Source: Luteimonas sp. MC1825 (lineage in GTDB: Bacteria; Pseudomonadota; Gammaproteobacteria; Xanthomonadales; Xanthomonadaceae). From it: 64,000 bases of DNA. The notes under the pieces are model-generated. The model made no database searches. It was not told the origin of the DNA and saw nothing but the letters and a program-made list of their open reading frames with translations. A program made the position numbers and the translations under genes. Below are positions 30,168 to 39,581 of this stretch, one piece after another. Each line of letters begins with the position of its first letter. Position 1 is the stretch's first letter. Location of the stretch: the NCBI RefSeq assembly GCF_014764385.1, contig NZ_CP061714.1:620001-684000 (forward strand). Reading direction: 5' to 3'.

Positions 30168-31106
30168 TTATCCGCGCGTGTGGCGCAAACGACCGGCCGC
30201 GCGCCGTGCCAGCCCCGCCAGCCGCCCGATGGTGGACTGGTCCAGCCTGGCCTGCAGGCCCTCGAGTTCGCGGTACAGGCGCAGGTTGTGCTGGTCGCGC
30301 CGCGCGAGGAGTTCATGCAGCGCGGCGACGTCATCGGCATCGAGTACGTGGCCCGGCTGCAGGTGCGCCGGCAGTGGCCGGTCCACGTAGACCGTGGAAT
30401 GCCGCGGCGCGGTTTGGCCGGCATGGCGTTCGCGGGTATAGAAGTACAGCGCCACCGATTTACGCGACAGGTCGGAGCGACCGGCGGGCAGGTGGATTTC
30501 GGGGAAGCCGTGCCAGCTGTGCTCGGTGGTTTCGAAGATCACGCAGCGGTTGAACAGCGGCAGCACCGACGCGACCTCGTTGTTCGCCGGATCGCGCGGA
30601 TCGCGGTGCAGTTCAAGCGCGCCACCCCAGTCGGCCTGCCACGCGTGGTTGAGGTAGACGATGAGGTTGAGCCGCCGGTGCCAGCCGGTCGCTGGGTGGT
30701 GGTTGAAGTCGACGTGGACGTCGAGGCTCTGGCCGTCGCGGTTGTCGTGGCTGCCGCCGCCGAAGTAGTCGCGGTCGTACAGCAGGCCGGGGATGCCGGT
30801 CATGCGGCCGACCAGGTCCAGGAACGCGGGCGACTGCACGCAGTCGTCCAGCGCCCGCCAGGCGTCGCCCAGCCCGCGGATGCCTTCGACCACGGACTTG
30901 CCGCCCGCCTCGCCGTGCTCGTTGCGGTGGTCTCCGCGCGCGAAGGCGGGAAACTCGCGCAGCAGCGCGTTGGCGAACGCGTCGTCGAAGAAGCCATCGA
31001 TCACGCAATGGGCGAACGGCCGCGCCGAGGTGAAGCGCGCGCGCACCGCATCCGCCGCAGCGGCGACGTCGGGCGCAACGAGCGGGAGCGCGGACGCGTC
31101 GCTCAC
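30168..31106 (-). CDS. 2-oxoglutarate/Fe(II)-dependent oxygenase
   Basis: A 312-residue protein with the double-stranded beta-helix oxygenase fold. The iron triad is HVD in LDVHVDFNHHPATGW and the distal histidine in TTEHSWHGFPEI; the 2-oxoglutarate arginine is in SRKSVALYFYT. It resembles prolyl-hydroxylase-type 2OG-Fe(II) enzymes; the substrate, possibly a protein or a sugar, cannot be told. It starts at GTG 31106 overlapping the ptsI stop (GTGA), so it is translated with enzyme I. A C-terminal basic helical tail (residues 270-312) is unlike the core. Confidence 0.8.
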   Translation of the reverse strand: MSDASALPLVAPDVAAAADAVRARFTSARPFAHCVIDGFFDDAFANALLREFPAFARGDHRNEHGEAGGKSVVEGIRGLGDAWRALDDCVQSPAFLDLVGRMTGIPGLLYDRDYFGGGSHDNRDGQSLDVHVDFNHHPATGWHRRLNLIVYLNHAWQADWGGALELHRDPRDPANNEVASVLPLFNRCVIFETTEHSWHGFPEIHLPAGRSDLSRKSVALYFYTRERHAGQTAPRHSTVYVDRPLPAHLQPGHVLDADDVAALHELLARRDQHNLRLYRELEGLQARLDQSTIGRLAGLARRAAGRLRHTRG

Positions 31107-32827
31107 GTGCCGGCCTCGCACTGCCGCAGCCAGCGGGCGATGCCGGCGCGGTTGCGGGCGCGCAGCAGCGCCGGCGCGCGCTGCAGCAGTTCGCCTAGGT
31201 GGTGCGCGCGCACCGCGCGGCGGACTTCGAGCAGCGTGCCCGGATGCAGGCTGAACTCCTCGAGCCCGAGGGCGAGCAGCAGCGGGGTGAACATCGCATC
31301 GCCCGCCATCTCCCCGCACACCGCCACCGGTGTGTCGTGCGCGCGCGCGGTGGCGATCACCGCCTGCAGCAGCTGCAGCACCGCGGGGTGCAGCGGACTG
31401 TGCAGCGCGTCGAGTGCGTCATTGCCGCGGTCGGCGGCAAGCAGGTACTGCACCAGGTCGTTGGTGCCGATGGAGATGAAGTCCAGCTTGTCGATCAGCG
31501 ACGGCAGCGCGAGCGCCGCGGCCGGGACCTCGATCATCGCGCCGAGCGCGATGTTCTCGGCCACCACATGGCCTTCGCGTCGCAGCCGCAGCGTTGCCTG
31601 GCGCACCGCGCGGCGCACCGCGATCACCTCTTCGCGGCACGTCACCATCGGCACCAGGATGCGCAGCGGGCCGTAGGCGGATGCGCGCAGGATCGCGCGC
31701 AGCTGCGTCTCCATCACATCGGGCCGGCGCAGGGCCAGGCGCACGCCGCGCACGCCCATGGCCGGGTTGGGCTCGTTGACCAGGGCCAGTCCGCTGCGGT
31801 CGGCCTTGTCGGCGCCGACATCGAGCGTGCGGATGGTGACCATGCGCCCGGTCATGCCGAGCACGAGGTCGCGGTAGGCGAGGAACTGCTCGTCCTCGTC
31901 GGGAAGTTCGTTGCGCTGCAGGAACAGGAACTCGGTGCGGTACAGGCCCACCCCCGCCGCGCCGAGCGCATGCGCCTCGGCCACGTCCTCGCGCGATTCG
32001 GCGTTGGCGAACAGGCGCACATCCATGCCGTCGCGGGTGCGCGTGGGCTCGCGGCGCAGGCGGTGCAGCTGGCGGCGTTCGCGCTGGCCCTCGCGCACGC
32101 GGGCGCGGTGCGCGAGCAGGTCGTCGCCATCGGGGTCGACGATGACCAGCCCGGTGCTGCCGTCGATCAGCAGCACGTCGCCGTCGTTGACCTGGCCGAG
32201 CGCGTGCGCGGCGCCGACCACCAGCGGCAGGTGCAGGCTGCGCGCGAGGATGGCGCTGTGCGACAGCGTGCTGCCCCCGGAGGTGACGATGCCGAGCACG
32301 CCCTGCGACTGCAGGCGCGCGACTTCCGACGGCGCCAGCGCGTCGCTGACCAGGATTTCGCCAGCCACGCCCTCGACGGTGGCATCGTGCTGGTGCAGCA
32401 CGGCGTGCACGCGGCGGATGACGTGGTCGATGTCCTCGATGCGGCTGCGGAAGTAGGGGTCGTCCATGCCTTCGAACACCGCGGCCAGGCGGTCGCGTTG
32501 CAGGCGCAGGGCATAGTCGGCGCCGTACAGCCCCTTCGCGATCAGGTCGTCGAGGCCCTGCAGCAGTTCCGGGTCGTCGAGCAGCAGCCCGTGCAGGTCG
32601 AGGAACTCGCCCACCTCCTGGGCCAGCGCGCCGTGCAGCCGCGAGCGCATCATGCGCAATTCCTCGCGCACGGCATCCAGCGCCTGGTGCAGGCGCGCGA
32701 GCTCGCCGGGCACGTCGGCCACGCCGATGTGCTCCTCCGCGACCACCAGCGCATGCGGCTGGCGCACCCGGGCTCGCCCGAGGGCATTGCCCCGCGATGC
32801 GCCGTGGCCGGGCAACTCCCTGCGCAT
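31103..32827 (-). CDS. ptsI: PTS enzyme I (phosphoenolpyruvate-protein phosphotransferase)
   Basis: A 574-residue cytosolic enzyme that takes phosphate from PEP to HPr. The phospho-histidine is His190 in SGGSTLSHSAILARS; the PEP-binding barrel shows GVGLYRTEFLF, RTLDVGADK, IGTNDLVQYLLAADR and the active-site cysteine in AVCGEMAGD. No GAF domain precedes it, so it is the general type and not PtsP. It overlaps ptsH by one base and the oxygenase by four. Confidence 0.96.
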   Translation of the reverse strand: MRRELPGHGASRGNALGRARVRQPHALVVAEEHIGVADVPGELARLHQALDAVREELRMMRSRLHGALAQEVGEFLDLHGLLLDDPELLQGLDDLIAKGLYGADYALRLQRDRLAAVFEGMDDPYFRSRIEDIDHVIRRVHAVLHQHDATVEGVAGEILVSDALAPSEVARLQSQGVLGIVTSGGSTLSHSAILARSLHLPLVVGAAHALGQVNDGDVLLIDGSTGLVIVDPDGDDLLAHRARVREGQRERRQLHRLRREPTRTRDGMDVRLFANAESREDVAEAHALGAAGVGLYRTEFLFLQRNELPDEDEQFLAYRDLVLGMTGRMVTIRTLDVGADKADRSGLALVNEPNPAMGVRGVRLALRRPDVMETQLRAILRASAYGPLRILVPMVTCREEVIAVRRAVRQATLRLRREGHVVAENIALGAMIEVPAAALALPSLIDKLDFISIGTNDLVQYLLAADRGNDALDALHSPLHPAVLQLLQAVIATARAHDTPVAVCGEMAGDAMFTPLLLALGLEEFSLHPGTLLEVRRAVRAHHLGELLQRAPALLRARNRAGIARWLRQCEAGT

Positions 32828-33096
32828 CAGCTGTCCTCGTCGAAGCGCCGCTCGAACAGGGCGGCGACGTCGTCTGCCGCCGCCTCCTCGTCAACGCCAT
32901 CGGTGCGCAGCAGCACGGCGGTGCCCGGCCCGGCGGCCAGCAGCATCACGCCCATGATGCTCTTGGCGTTCACCTCGCGGCCCTTCGCCGTGAGGGTGAC
33001 GTTGCAGGCGTAGCCCGACAGCGCCTGCACCAGCTTGGCGGTGGCGCGGGCGTGCAGCCCGAGCTTGTTGGAAACCAGCAGTTCGCGCTCGATCAT
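32827..33096 (-). CDS. ptsH: Phosphocarrier HPr
   Basis: An 89-residue protein with His15 in KLGLHARATA (phosphorylated by enzyme I) and Ser46 in NAKSIMGV (the HPr kinase site), both at canonical positions. Ser46, with hprK nearby, shows that this relay keeps the Ser phosphorylation branch. It is translationally linked to ptsI (ATG/TGA overlap) and lies 12 bp downstream of the EIIA gene. Confidence 0.97.
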   Translation of the reverse strand: MIERELLVSNKLGLHARATAKLVQALSGYACNVTLTAKGREVNAKSIMGVMLLAAGPGTAVLLRTDGVDEEAAADDVAALFERRFDEDS

Positions 33097-33108
33097 GGCT
33101 GCCTTGCC

Positions 33109-33501
33109 TCATGCGTCATCGTGGAGCACTCCATTGCGCGCGCCGGCGGCGGCCACCGCGGGCAGGTCGTCGAGCGTGAGCTCGGGATAGTTGAGCACGC
33201 GCAGCAGCATGGGCAGGCTGAGCGCGGAGATGCGCCGCACCGGCGTGCCCAGGCGCGCCAGGCGCGCGGCGAGGTTGCTTGGCGTGGCGCCATACAGGTC
33301 GGTCAGCACCAGCACGCCGTCCCCGCCGTCCGCCCGGCGCAGGGCCGCGCTCGCCTGTGGCAGCAGCGCATCCGGATCGCCCTCGAACGGCACCTCGAAG
33401 ACCTCGACGCGCAATGGCAGCGTGCGCAACAGGGTGGTCGCCACCGCGGCGAGCGCGGTACCGATGCCTTCGTGGGTGACCAGGAGGATGCCGACTGTCA
33501 T
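33109..33501 (-). CDS. PTS EIIA component, mannose/fructose family
   Basis: A 130-residue protein of the EIIA-Man fold: MTVGILLVTHEGIG with phospho-His10, then VLVLTDLYGATPSN (the EIIA-Man GGTPfN-like motif). It can accept phosphate from HPr, but no matching EIIB, EIIC or EIID gene is present, so a regulatory role is likely. ATG 33501 is used; GTG 33507 would add two residues. Confidence 0.9.
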   Translation of the reverse strand: MTVGILLVTHEGIGTALAAVATTLLRTLPLRVEVFEVPFEGDPDALLPQASAALRRADGGDGVLVLTDLYGATPSNLAARLARLGTPVRRISALSLPMLLRVLNYPELTLDDLPAVAAAGARNGVLHDDA

Positions 33502-33568
33502 CGGCACAAATTAGCAGAGGCGGATGACCGTCAGGAAGCGCCGGCGCGCCGATCGATGTCCGGACGAC

Positions 33569-34438
33569 TCAATCGAGCTCGCGGTGGTGGGTGGCGACCT
33601 CGTGCCAGCCCTGCGCGCGCGCGTGCGCGGCCATTGCCTCGGCGAGGTAGACCGAGCGGTGGCGGCCCCCGGTGCAGCCGAACGCGATGGTGACGTAGCT
33701 GCGCGTCGACGAACGCATGCGCGGCAGCCAGATGTCGAGGAAGTCGGAGACGTGCTTGCGGTACTCCAGCACGTCCGGCTGCGCCTCCAGGTACTCGCGC
33801 ACGCCGTCGTCGCGCCCGGACAGGGGCCGCAGGCGGGCGTCCCAGTGCGGGTTGGGCAGGGCGCGTGCGTCGAACACGAAATCCGCGTCCTGCGGCACGC
33901 CGTGGCGGTAGGCGAAGGACTCGAACAGCAGCGACAGCGATGAATCCATCGCAAGCCCGAGCTCGGTGAGCACGCGCCGGCGCAGCTGGTGCACGTTGAG
34001 CTCGCTGGTGTCGATGATCACGTCGGCCTGCGTGCGCAGCGGCTTGAGCACCTGGCGCTCGAGCGAGATCGCGTCGTTCAGCGCCAGCCCCAGGCGGGTC
34101 AGCGGGTGGCGGCGGCGCGTGTCGGAGTAGCGCTTGAGCAGCACGTCGTTGCGGGTATCGAAGAACACCAGCCTGGGATCGAGGCCCATCGCGCCGACCG
34201 CCGACAGCCACTCCGGGAGGTTGGCGAGGTCGCCGCGGCTGCGCACGTCGATGCCCACCGCGAGCTTCTGCGAGGCGCGCTCGGGATGCGTGGCGCTGCG
34301 CACGAAATCGGGCAGCAGTTCGGCCGGGAGGTTGTCGACGCAGTAGAAATCGATGTCTTCGAACGTGTTGAGCGCGACCGTCTTGCCGCTGCCCGACATG
34401 CCGCTGACGATCAGCAGGGAGTGGCCGGCATCGCTCAC
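33569..34438 (-). CDS. rapZ: RNase adapter / GTP-binding protein RapZ
   Basis: A 289-residue P-loop protein. Walker A is [14 protein letters not shown] at residues 10-23 and the C-terminal [14 protein letters not shown] signature is intact. In E. coli RapZ presents the sRNA GlmZ to RNase E and controls glucosamine-6-phosphate synthesis, but targets here are unknown. It starts at GTG 34438, overlapping the hprK stop by GTGA, and ends 67 bp upstream of the EIIA start. Confidence 0.94.
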   Translation of the reverse strand: MSDAGHSLLIVSGMSGSGKTVALNTFEDIDFYCVDNLPAELLPDFVRSATHPERASQKLAVGIDVRSRGDLANLPEWLSAVGAMGLDPRLVFFDTRNDVLLKRYSDTRRRHPLTRLGLALNDAISLERQVLKPLRTQADVIIDTSELNVHQLRRRVLTELGLAMDSSLSLLFESFAYRHGVPQDADFVFDARALPNPHWDARLRPLSGRDDGVREYLEAQPDVLEYRKHVSDFLDIWLPRMRSSTRSYVTIAFGCTGGRHRSVYLAEAMAAHARAQGWHEVATHHRELD

Positions 34439-35391
34439 GACGAACCCTCGAGGAACCTGGAATGGCGTGCGAGGAAGGCGACCGCAGGGTCGGCACCCTT
34501 CGCGCGCAGCATGTGGGTGCGGGTCGCCGCTTCGGTGAGCACCGCGAGGTTGCGGCCGGGCATGACGGGAAGGGTGATCATGGGGACATCGAGGTCGAGA
34601 ACGCGGCGGAAGCCGAGGTCGCCGGTCAGGCGCACCATGCCACTGGGGTCGCGGACCTCGGCGGTGGATTCCGGGCGCGCCAGGTGCACCACCAGGCGCA
34701 GGTACTTGTTCCGCTTGACCGCGGTGTCGCCGAACATCTCGCGGATGTTGAGCACGCCCAGGCCGCGCAGTTCGAGCAGATCCTGCAGGAGTTCGGGACA
34801 GGTGCCGTCGAGCACGTCGGGCGCGATCTGTGCGAACTGCGGGGCATCGTCGGCCACCAGGCGATGGCCGCGGGTGACCAGCTCGAGCGCCAGCTCGCTC
34901 TTGCCGGTGCCCGACTCGCCCGTGATCAGCACGCCCACCGAATAGATCTCCATGAACACGCCATGCAGCGTGACCTGCGGCGCGAGCGCACCGGCCAAGT
35001 GGTACTGCAGCAGGTTCAGCAGTTCGTGCCCGCGGCGCGGCGACGACCACAGCGGAGTGGCGGACTCCTCGGCCATTTCACGCAGGTCCTGCGGACAGGA
35101 CTGGTCCTTGCTCACCACCAGCGCCAGCGGCCGGTACTGCAGGATGCGCTGCAACGTCTCCCAGCGCATGCGCGAATCCAGCCCGTCCAGCCAGGCGAGC
35201 TCCTCCGAGCCGAGTATCTGCACCTTGTTGGGATAGATGATGTTGAGGTAGCCGGCAAGCGACGGGCGTCGCGCAACGGTGTCCACCGTTTCCAGCTGCC
35301 GCACCGCGCCTTCCTGGCCCGACAGCCAGCGCAGGCCCAGCCGCTCGCGCAGCTGCTCGAAAAGTTCACGCGCGGTGATCGCGGCATTCAT
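34435..35391 (-). CDS. hprK: HPr kinase/phosphorylase
   Basis: A 318-residue bifunctional enzyme adding or removing phosphate at HPr Ser46. The C-terminal catalytic domain has Walker [15 protein letters not shown] (about residue 155), [12 protein letters not shown] and the signature [21 protein letters not shown]. The N-terminal DRTGG-like domain is also present. The start overlaps the ptsN stop (ATGA). Confidence 0.96.
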   Translation of the reverse strand: MNAAITARELFEQLRERLGLRWLSGQEGAVRQLETVDTVARRPSLAGYLNIIYPNKVQILGSEELAWLDGLDSRMRWETLQRILQYRPLALVVSKDQSCPQDLREMAEESATPLWSSPRRGHELLNLLQYHLAGALAPQVTLHGVFMEIYSVGVLITGESGTGKSELALELVTRGHRLVADDAPQFAQIAPDVLDGTCPELLQDLLELRGLGVLNIREMFGDTAVKRNKYLRLVVHLARPESTAEVRDPSGMVRLTGDLGFRRVLDLDVPMITLPVMPGRNLAVLTEAATRTHMLRAKGADPAVAFLARHSRFLEGSS

Positions 35392-35855
35392 GGCGTGGCA
35401 GGTCCGGCGACGGCGTCGCGCAGCAGCAGGCCACGCAACGCCGGCAGGTCGGGCGCGGCGCGCAGCGCGTCGCGGAAGCCGGCATCGGCGAAACGGGTGG
35501 CGAGTTCGGAGAGGGTATCGAGGTGCTGCTGCGCATTGCCGCCCGGCACACCCATGGCGAACACCAGGTCGACGGGCGCGCCGTCGGGCGCGCCGAAGTC
35601 CACGGGTGGCGAGAGCTTCAGGAACGCCGCGCTGGCCGCATGTGCGCCGCTGCGGCAGTGGGGGATGGCCACCCCGTGGCCGATCGCGGTGCTGCCGACC
35701 GCCTCGCGCCCGCGCAGGCCGGCGGCCAGCGCCTCGCTGGCCGCGGGATCGGCGCTGCACAGCAGGCGCGCGGCGGCTTCAAGCACCTGGTCGCGGGTGC
35801 CGGGCGCCGACAGCAGCACGATGCGCTCGGCGGCCAGCAGGTCGGTGTAAGGCAT
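35388..35855 (-). CDS. ptsN: PTS EIIA-Ntr regulatory protein
   Basis: A 155-residue protein of the nitrogen-PTS EIIA family with phospho-His66 in [12 protein letters not shown]. The rest matches the EIIA-2 fold ([25 protein letters not shown]). Known partners in other bacteria are potassium transporters and sensor kinases. Its position between hpf and hprK in the rpoN cluster is conserved in proteobacteria. Confidence 0.93.
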   Translation of the reverse strand: MPYTDLLAAERIVLLSAPGTRDQVLEAAARLLCSADPAASEALAAGLRGREAVGSTAIGHGVAIPHCRSGAHAASAAFLKLSPPVDFGAPDGAPVDLVFAMGVPGGNAQQHLDTLSELATRFADAGFRDALRAAPDLPALRGLLLRDAVAGPATP

Positions 35856-35881
35856 CCCCCCGGGCCCTCCCTGTGGCGGCG

Positions 35882-36211
35882 TCAGCCGACCTCGCCGTCA
35901 CGCAGCGGATTGCCGCCACGGCGGTGCTGGTCGATGAGCTTCTTCTTTTCCTTTACCAGCATGCGGTCGAGCTTGTCGGCGAGGAGATCGATCGCGGCGT
36001 ACATGTCGACCGCGCGGGCATCGGCGTGGAGCATCTTGCCGGACACCGAAACGGTGACCTCGGCGAGGTGGTCGGGCTTGTCGATGCTCAACTGGGTGCG
36101 CATTTCCAGCGGCGGATCGTAGAGCTTGGAGAGCCTCCCGAGCTTGGTCTCCACGTACTCGCGCAGGGCAGGTGTGACATCCATCTGCTGGCCATGGGTC
36201 TCGATACGCAT
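35882..36211 (-). CDS. hpf: Ribosome hibernation promoting factor
   Basis: A 109-residue protein of the HPF/YfiA family: MRIETHGQQMDVTPALREYVETKL, DKPDHLAEVTVSVSG and the basic DKLDRMLVKEKKKLIDQH helix that contacts the 30S subunit. Short type without the dimerisation extension. It follows rpoN on the same strand with a 107-bp gap. GAGG precedes the ATG. Confidence 0.94.
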   Translation of the reverse strand: MRIETHGQQMDVTPALREYVETKLGRLSKLYDPPLEMRTQLSIDKPDHLAEVTVSVSGKMLHADARAVDMYAAIDLLADKLDRMLVKEKKKLIDQHRRGGNPLRDGEVG

Positions 36212-36318
36212 CGGCAACCTCCTCGTTCGGTGGGAACCCAGCATCGCGCATGTCGACGGCGCGATGGTCATGGACAGGTTAACCCACGGCCGGTAGGCCG
36301 GAAAGGTTGCATCGCCGT

Positions 36319-37764
36319 TCAGGAGATGCGCACGCGCTCGTGCGATGACGCGATGTGCAGCGCCTCGCGGTACTTGGCCACGGTACGCCGGGCCACCGGC
36401 ACGCCGCTGTCCTTCAGGCTTGCCGCCAGGCGCGCGTCGGACAGGGGCTTGCGCGGGTCCTCGGCATCCACCAGCTTGCGGATCATGTCCTGGATGGCGG
36501 TGCTGGACGCCTCGCCGCCGGAGCCGGTGTCGATGCCGGACGCAAAGAACGCGCGCAGCGGCAGGGTGCCGCGCGGCGTGTGCACGTACTTGCGCGAGAC
36601 CGCGCGCGAGACCGTGGACTCGTGCATGCCGATCTGCGCCGCCACTTCGCGCAGGGTGAGCGGGCGCAATGCCTGCGCGCCGAATTCGAGGAAACCCGAC
36701 TGCTCGCGCACCAGGCAGCGCACCACCTTGAGCAGGGTCTCGCCACGCGCCTCGATGTTCTTCAGGAGCCAGCGCGCTTCCTGCAGCCGCCCGCGCAGGT
36801 AGCCGGCATCGGCGCCGGCGGCGTGCTGCAGCATCTGCTCGTAGCCGCGGTGGATGGTCAGCCGCGAGTGGCTGCCGCCGGCCAGCACCACGCGCCACAT
36901 GCCGTTGCGGCGGACGATGCTGCAGTCGGGCACCACGTAGGTGTCCTGCGGCATGCCGCCCACCTGCGCGCCGGGGCGCGGATCCAGGCTGCGGATGAGG
37001 TGCAGGACGGTGTCGGCCTCCGCCCCGTCGCATCCCAGCGCTTCCGCCAGTCCGGACACGCCGAGGCGGGGCAGGCGGTCGATCAGGCTGGACACGGCGC
37101 GGCGTGCGCCCGCCAGGCCGGGCGTGTCGGCGGGCAGGGCGGCCAGCTGCAGCAGCAGGCATTCGCCGAGGTCGCGTGCGCCCACGCCGGTGGGATCCAT
37201 GCGCTGGACCTTGTCCAGCACGCAGGCGACCTCGGTTTCGCTGCAGTCAAGCTCGGGTGCGAGGCCCTCGGCGATCGCGGCCAGCGGCTCGCGCAGGTAG
37301 CCGTCATCATCGATGGCATCGACGATCGCCTCGCCGATCGCGACTTCGCGCGGCGACAGGTGGCTCAGGTTGAGTTGCCAGGACAGGTGGTCGCGCAGTG
37401 TCTCGGACTGGGCGATGCGCTCCGAGGCGTCGCCATCGCCGTCGCCGTCGTCACTGCCGCCACCGCCGCCGCTCCCGGACCACGCGCCGTCGCCATCGTC
37501 CTGCCAGGCGTCGTCGCCGCGGTCGTCCTCGCGAGCGGCTTCGGCGCCGTTGCCAGCGGAGTCGTGGTGCTGGTCGCCGTCAGCGCCATCGGCATCGCCG
37601 GCCGCGGCGGGCTCTGCCCAGTCGAGCAGCGGATTGCTTTCGACCGCCGCGTTGATCTCGGCCTCGAGCTCGGGCGTCGCCAGCTGCAGCAGGTGCAATG
37701 CCTGGCGGAGCTGGGGCGTGAGCACCAGCTGTTGTCCCAACGATGTCTGCAGGCGAGGCTTCAC
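36319..37764 (-). CDS. rpoN: RNA polymerase sigma-54 factor
   Basis: A 481-residue sigma factor. Region I is MKPRLQTSLGQQLVLTPQLRQALHLLQL; a long acidic region II (about residues 55-115, rich in Asp, Gly and Ser) follows; the core-binding region and the HTH come next. The RpoN box ARRTVAKYRE lies near the C-terminus. It directs transcription from -24/-12 promoters with an activator ATPase. The gene is 35 bp downstream of lptB. Confidence 0.97.
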   Translation of the reverse strand: MKPRLQTSLGQQLVLTPQLRQALHLLQLATPELEAEINAAVESNPLLDWAEPAAAGDADGADGDQHHDSAGNGAEAAREDDRGDDAWQDDGDGAWSGSGGGGGSDDGDGDGDASERIAQSETLRDHLSWQLNLSHLSPREVAIGEAIVDAIDDDGYLREPLAAIAEGLAPELDCSETEVACVLDKVQRMDPTGVGARDLGECLLLQLAALPADTPGLAGARRAVSSLIDRLPRLGVSGLAEALGCDGAEADTVLHLIRSLDPRPGAQVGGMPQDTYVVPDCSIVRRNGMWRVVLAGGSHSRLTIHRGYEQMLQHAAGADAGYLRGRLQEARWLLKNIEARGETLLKVVRCLVREQSGFLEFGAQALRPLTLREVAAQIGMHESTVSRAVSRKYVHTPRGTLPLRAFFASGIDTGSGGEASSTAIQDMIRKLVDAEDPRKPLSDARLAASLKDSGVPVARRTVAKYREALHIASSHERVRIS

Positions 37765-37799
37765 GGCGTCCCCGGTTCATGGCGGGCGACGCGCGACGG

Positions 37800-38519
37800 C
37801 TACAGGCGGAACGCGTCCCCCAGATAGACCCGGCGCACGTCGGGATTTGCCAGCAGCGCGTCCGGAGCCCCCTGCGCGAGCACGCCACCATCACTGAGGA
37901 TATACGCGCGGTCGCAAATGCCCAAGGTCTCGCGCACGTTGTGGTCGGTGATGAGCACGCCGATGCCGCGGTTCTTGAGGTGGCGCACGATGCGCTGGAT
38001 CTCGCCCACCGAGATCGGATCGACGCCGGCGAAGGGTTCGTCGAGCAGCATCAGCCGCGGCTTGGCGGCCAGCGCGCGCGCGATCTCGACGCGGCGGCGC
38101 TCGCCACCCGACAGGCTGGCGCCGGCCTGGCCGGCGACATGGGTGACCTGGAGCTCGTCCATCAGCTTGGCCAGCTCGGCCTCGCGGCCCTGCCGGTCGA
38201 GGTCGTCGCGCAGCTCGAGCACCAGCATGATGTTGTCGGCGACGCTGAGCTTGCGGAACACCGAGGGTTCCTGCGGCAGGTAGCCGACGCCGAGGCGGGC
38301 GCGACGGTGCATGGGCTCGCCGGTGATGTCGCGGCCGTCGAGGACGATGCGGCCGGCGTCGGCCGGCACCAGGCCGACGATCATGTAGAAGCAGGTGGTC
38401 TTGCCCGCGCCGTTCGGGCCGAGCAGGCCGACGACTTCGCCGGCATCGAGGGTGAGGCCGAACTCGCGCACGACCTCGCGCTGGCCGTAGCGCTTGCGCA
38501 GGCCCTCCGCGACCAGCAT
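37800..38519 (-). CDS. lptB: LPS export ABC ATPase LptB
   Basis: A 239-residue ATPase driving LPS extraction from the inner membrane with LptFG. Walker [18 protein letters not shown] signature [16 protein letters not shown], Walker [14 protein letters not shown] and the switch histidine [10 protein letters not shown] are all present. The ATG overlaps the lptA stop by one base. Confidence 0.97.
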   Translation of the reverse strand: MLVAEGLRKRYGQREVVREFGLTLDAGEVVGLLGPNGAGKTTCFYMIVGLVPADAGRIVLDGRDITGEPMHRRARLGVGYLPQEPSVFRKLSVADNIMLVLELRDDLDRQGREAELAKLMDELQVTHVAGQAGASLSGGERRRVEIARALAAKPRLMLLDEPFAGVDPISVGEIQRIVRHLKNRGIGVLITDHNVRETLGICDRAYILSDGGVLAQGAPDALLANPDVRRVYLGDAFRL

Positions 38520-39040
38520 CAGCCGCCACCCGGCGAGGGCTTCGCGCCCTTGGGCAGGATGCGCGTGCGGATCTGGCCGCCGGCCGCGCTGCCTGCGCCC
38601 TGCACCTGGCCGGTCCGCATGTTGTAGGTGATGCGCGCGCCGCTCATCGTGCCGCGCCCCGGCTGCACGAGTTCGACATTGCCGGTGAACACCACCGTCT
38701 CGGTGCGCAGGTCGTAATCGACGTTCTGGGCGCTGGCGTCGATCGCGCCGCCACTGTCGAGCTGCTGCTTCAACCGCACCGGCGCACCGGTGAGGATGAC
38801 CTTCTCGATGTCGTCGCCGCCACGGCGCACGTCGGCCTTGCTGGCGCGGATGTCGAGCGTGCCCTGCACGATGTGCACGTTGCCGGTGAACACGCAGGGA
38901 CCGCCGGTGTCCTCCACCGAACAGGCCATGGTGCTGGAGTCGATGTCCATCGGCTGGTTGCGGTCGCTGGACCTGGCCCACGCGGAGCCCGCGCACGCAA
39001 GGGCGAGGACCGTCAGGAGGCTAGCGGCGCGTGGGGACAT
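38519..39040 (-). CDS. lptA: LPS transport periplasmic protein LptA
   Basis: A 173-residue exported protein with signal peptide [22 protein letters not shown]. OstA/LptA beta-jellyroll repeats follow: [39 protein letters not shown] and a second [12 protein letters not shown]. It bridges LPS across the periplasm. The start lies inside the 3' end of lptC (20 bp overlap). Confidence 0.93.
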   Translation of the reverse strand: MSPRAASLLTVLALACAGSAWARSSDRNQPMDIDSSTMACSVEDTGGPCVFTGNVHIVQGTLDIRASKADVRRGGDDIEKVILTGAPVRLKQQLDSGGAIDASAQNVDYDLRTETVVFTGNVELVQPGRGTMSGARITYNMRTGQVQGAGSAAGGQIRTRILPKGAKPSPGGG

Positions 39041-39581
39041 AGCGGGTCTGTACCTTGGTGAGGAGCTGGAGGCGCTTTCCGGCCAGGTCGGCTTCCATAC
39101 CGGTGCCGCGCATTGTAGTGCCGGGCTGGCTGACGGTCACGGCAACGGCGGAGCGGGCCCGTCGCGTGCCCGGGAAGACATCGAGTTCTTCGGTCTCCAT
39201 GCGCATGTCGCGCGCACCGGCGGGGTCGGTGACCGCCAGCACGTCGCCGCGCAGGCGCATCTCTTCGCTGTCCGCGCTGATCCATCCGGTGCGCGCGCGC
39301 AGGTCCCAGTACAGGCCGTCGCGCTCGGGCAGCAGGAAGACCGGCGACGCGAGCGCCATGGTGCCGTCGCGCGGGTCGCGCTTGAGCGAAGGCGCACGCA
39401 GCGTGAACGCCTCCTTGCCGTCGCTGTCGAGCGAGACCAGTTCGAAATCCTGCAGCACGTAGTCCGGCCGCTGGCTGGTGGCGGACGCCGGCGCGTCGCC
39501 GGCGCGCTGGCGCCAGGCTGACCAACCACTCACCAGGGCGGCCACCAGCAGCAGCAGCGTGACGGGCGTGCGCCAGGTCAT
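39021..39581 (-). CDS. lptC: LPS export protein LptC
   Basis: A 186-residue inner-membrane-anchored protein with one N-terminal helix (VTLLLLVAALVSGW) and a periplasmic LptC beta fold (DYVLQDFELVSLDSDGKEAF, GWISADSEEMRLRGDVLAV). It links LptB2FG to LptA. It overlaps kdsC by four bases (ATGA) and lptA by 20. Confidence 0.9.
   Translation of the reverse strand: MTWRTPVTLLLLVAALVSGWSAWRQRAGDAPASATSQRPDYVLQDFELVSLDSDGKEAFTLRAPSLKRDPRDGTMALASPVFLLPERDGLYWDLRARTGWISADSEEMRLRGDVLAVTDPAGARDMRMETEELDVFPGTRRARSAVAVTVSQPGTTMRGTGMEADLAGKRLQLLTKVQTRYVPTRR

Noticed and set aside
28758..31676. Very long plus-strand frame (972 codons) across mgtE, the oxygenase and ptsI
   Set aside because: It is antisense to well-identified genes, has Ser/Arg/Thr-rich shadow composition and shows no domain.
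37365..37655. Repeated GAC/GGC codons suggesting a minisatellite in rpoN
   Set aside because: It is the acidic region II of RpoN, which is naturally low in complexity, not a DNA repeat array.
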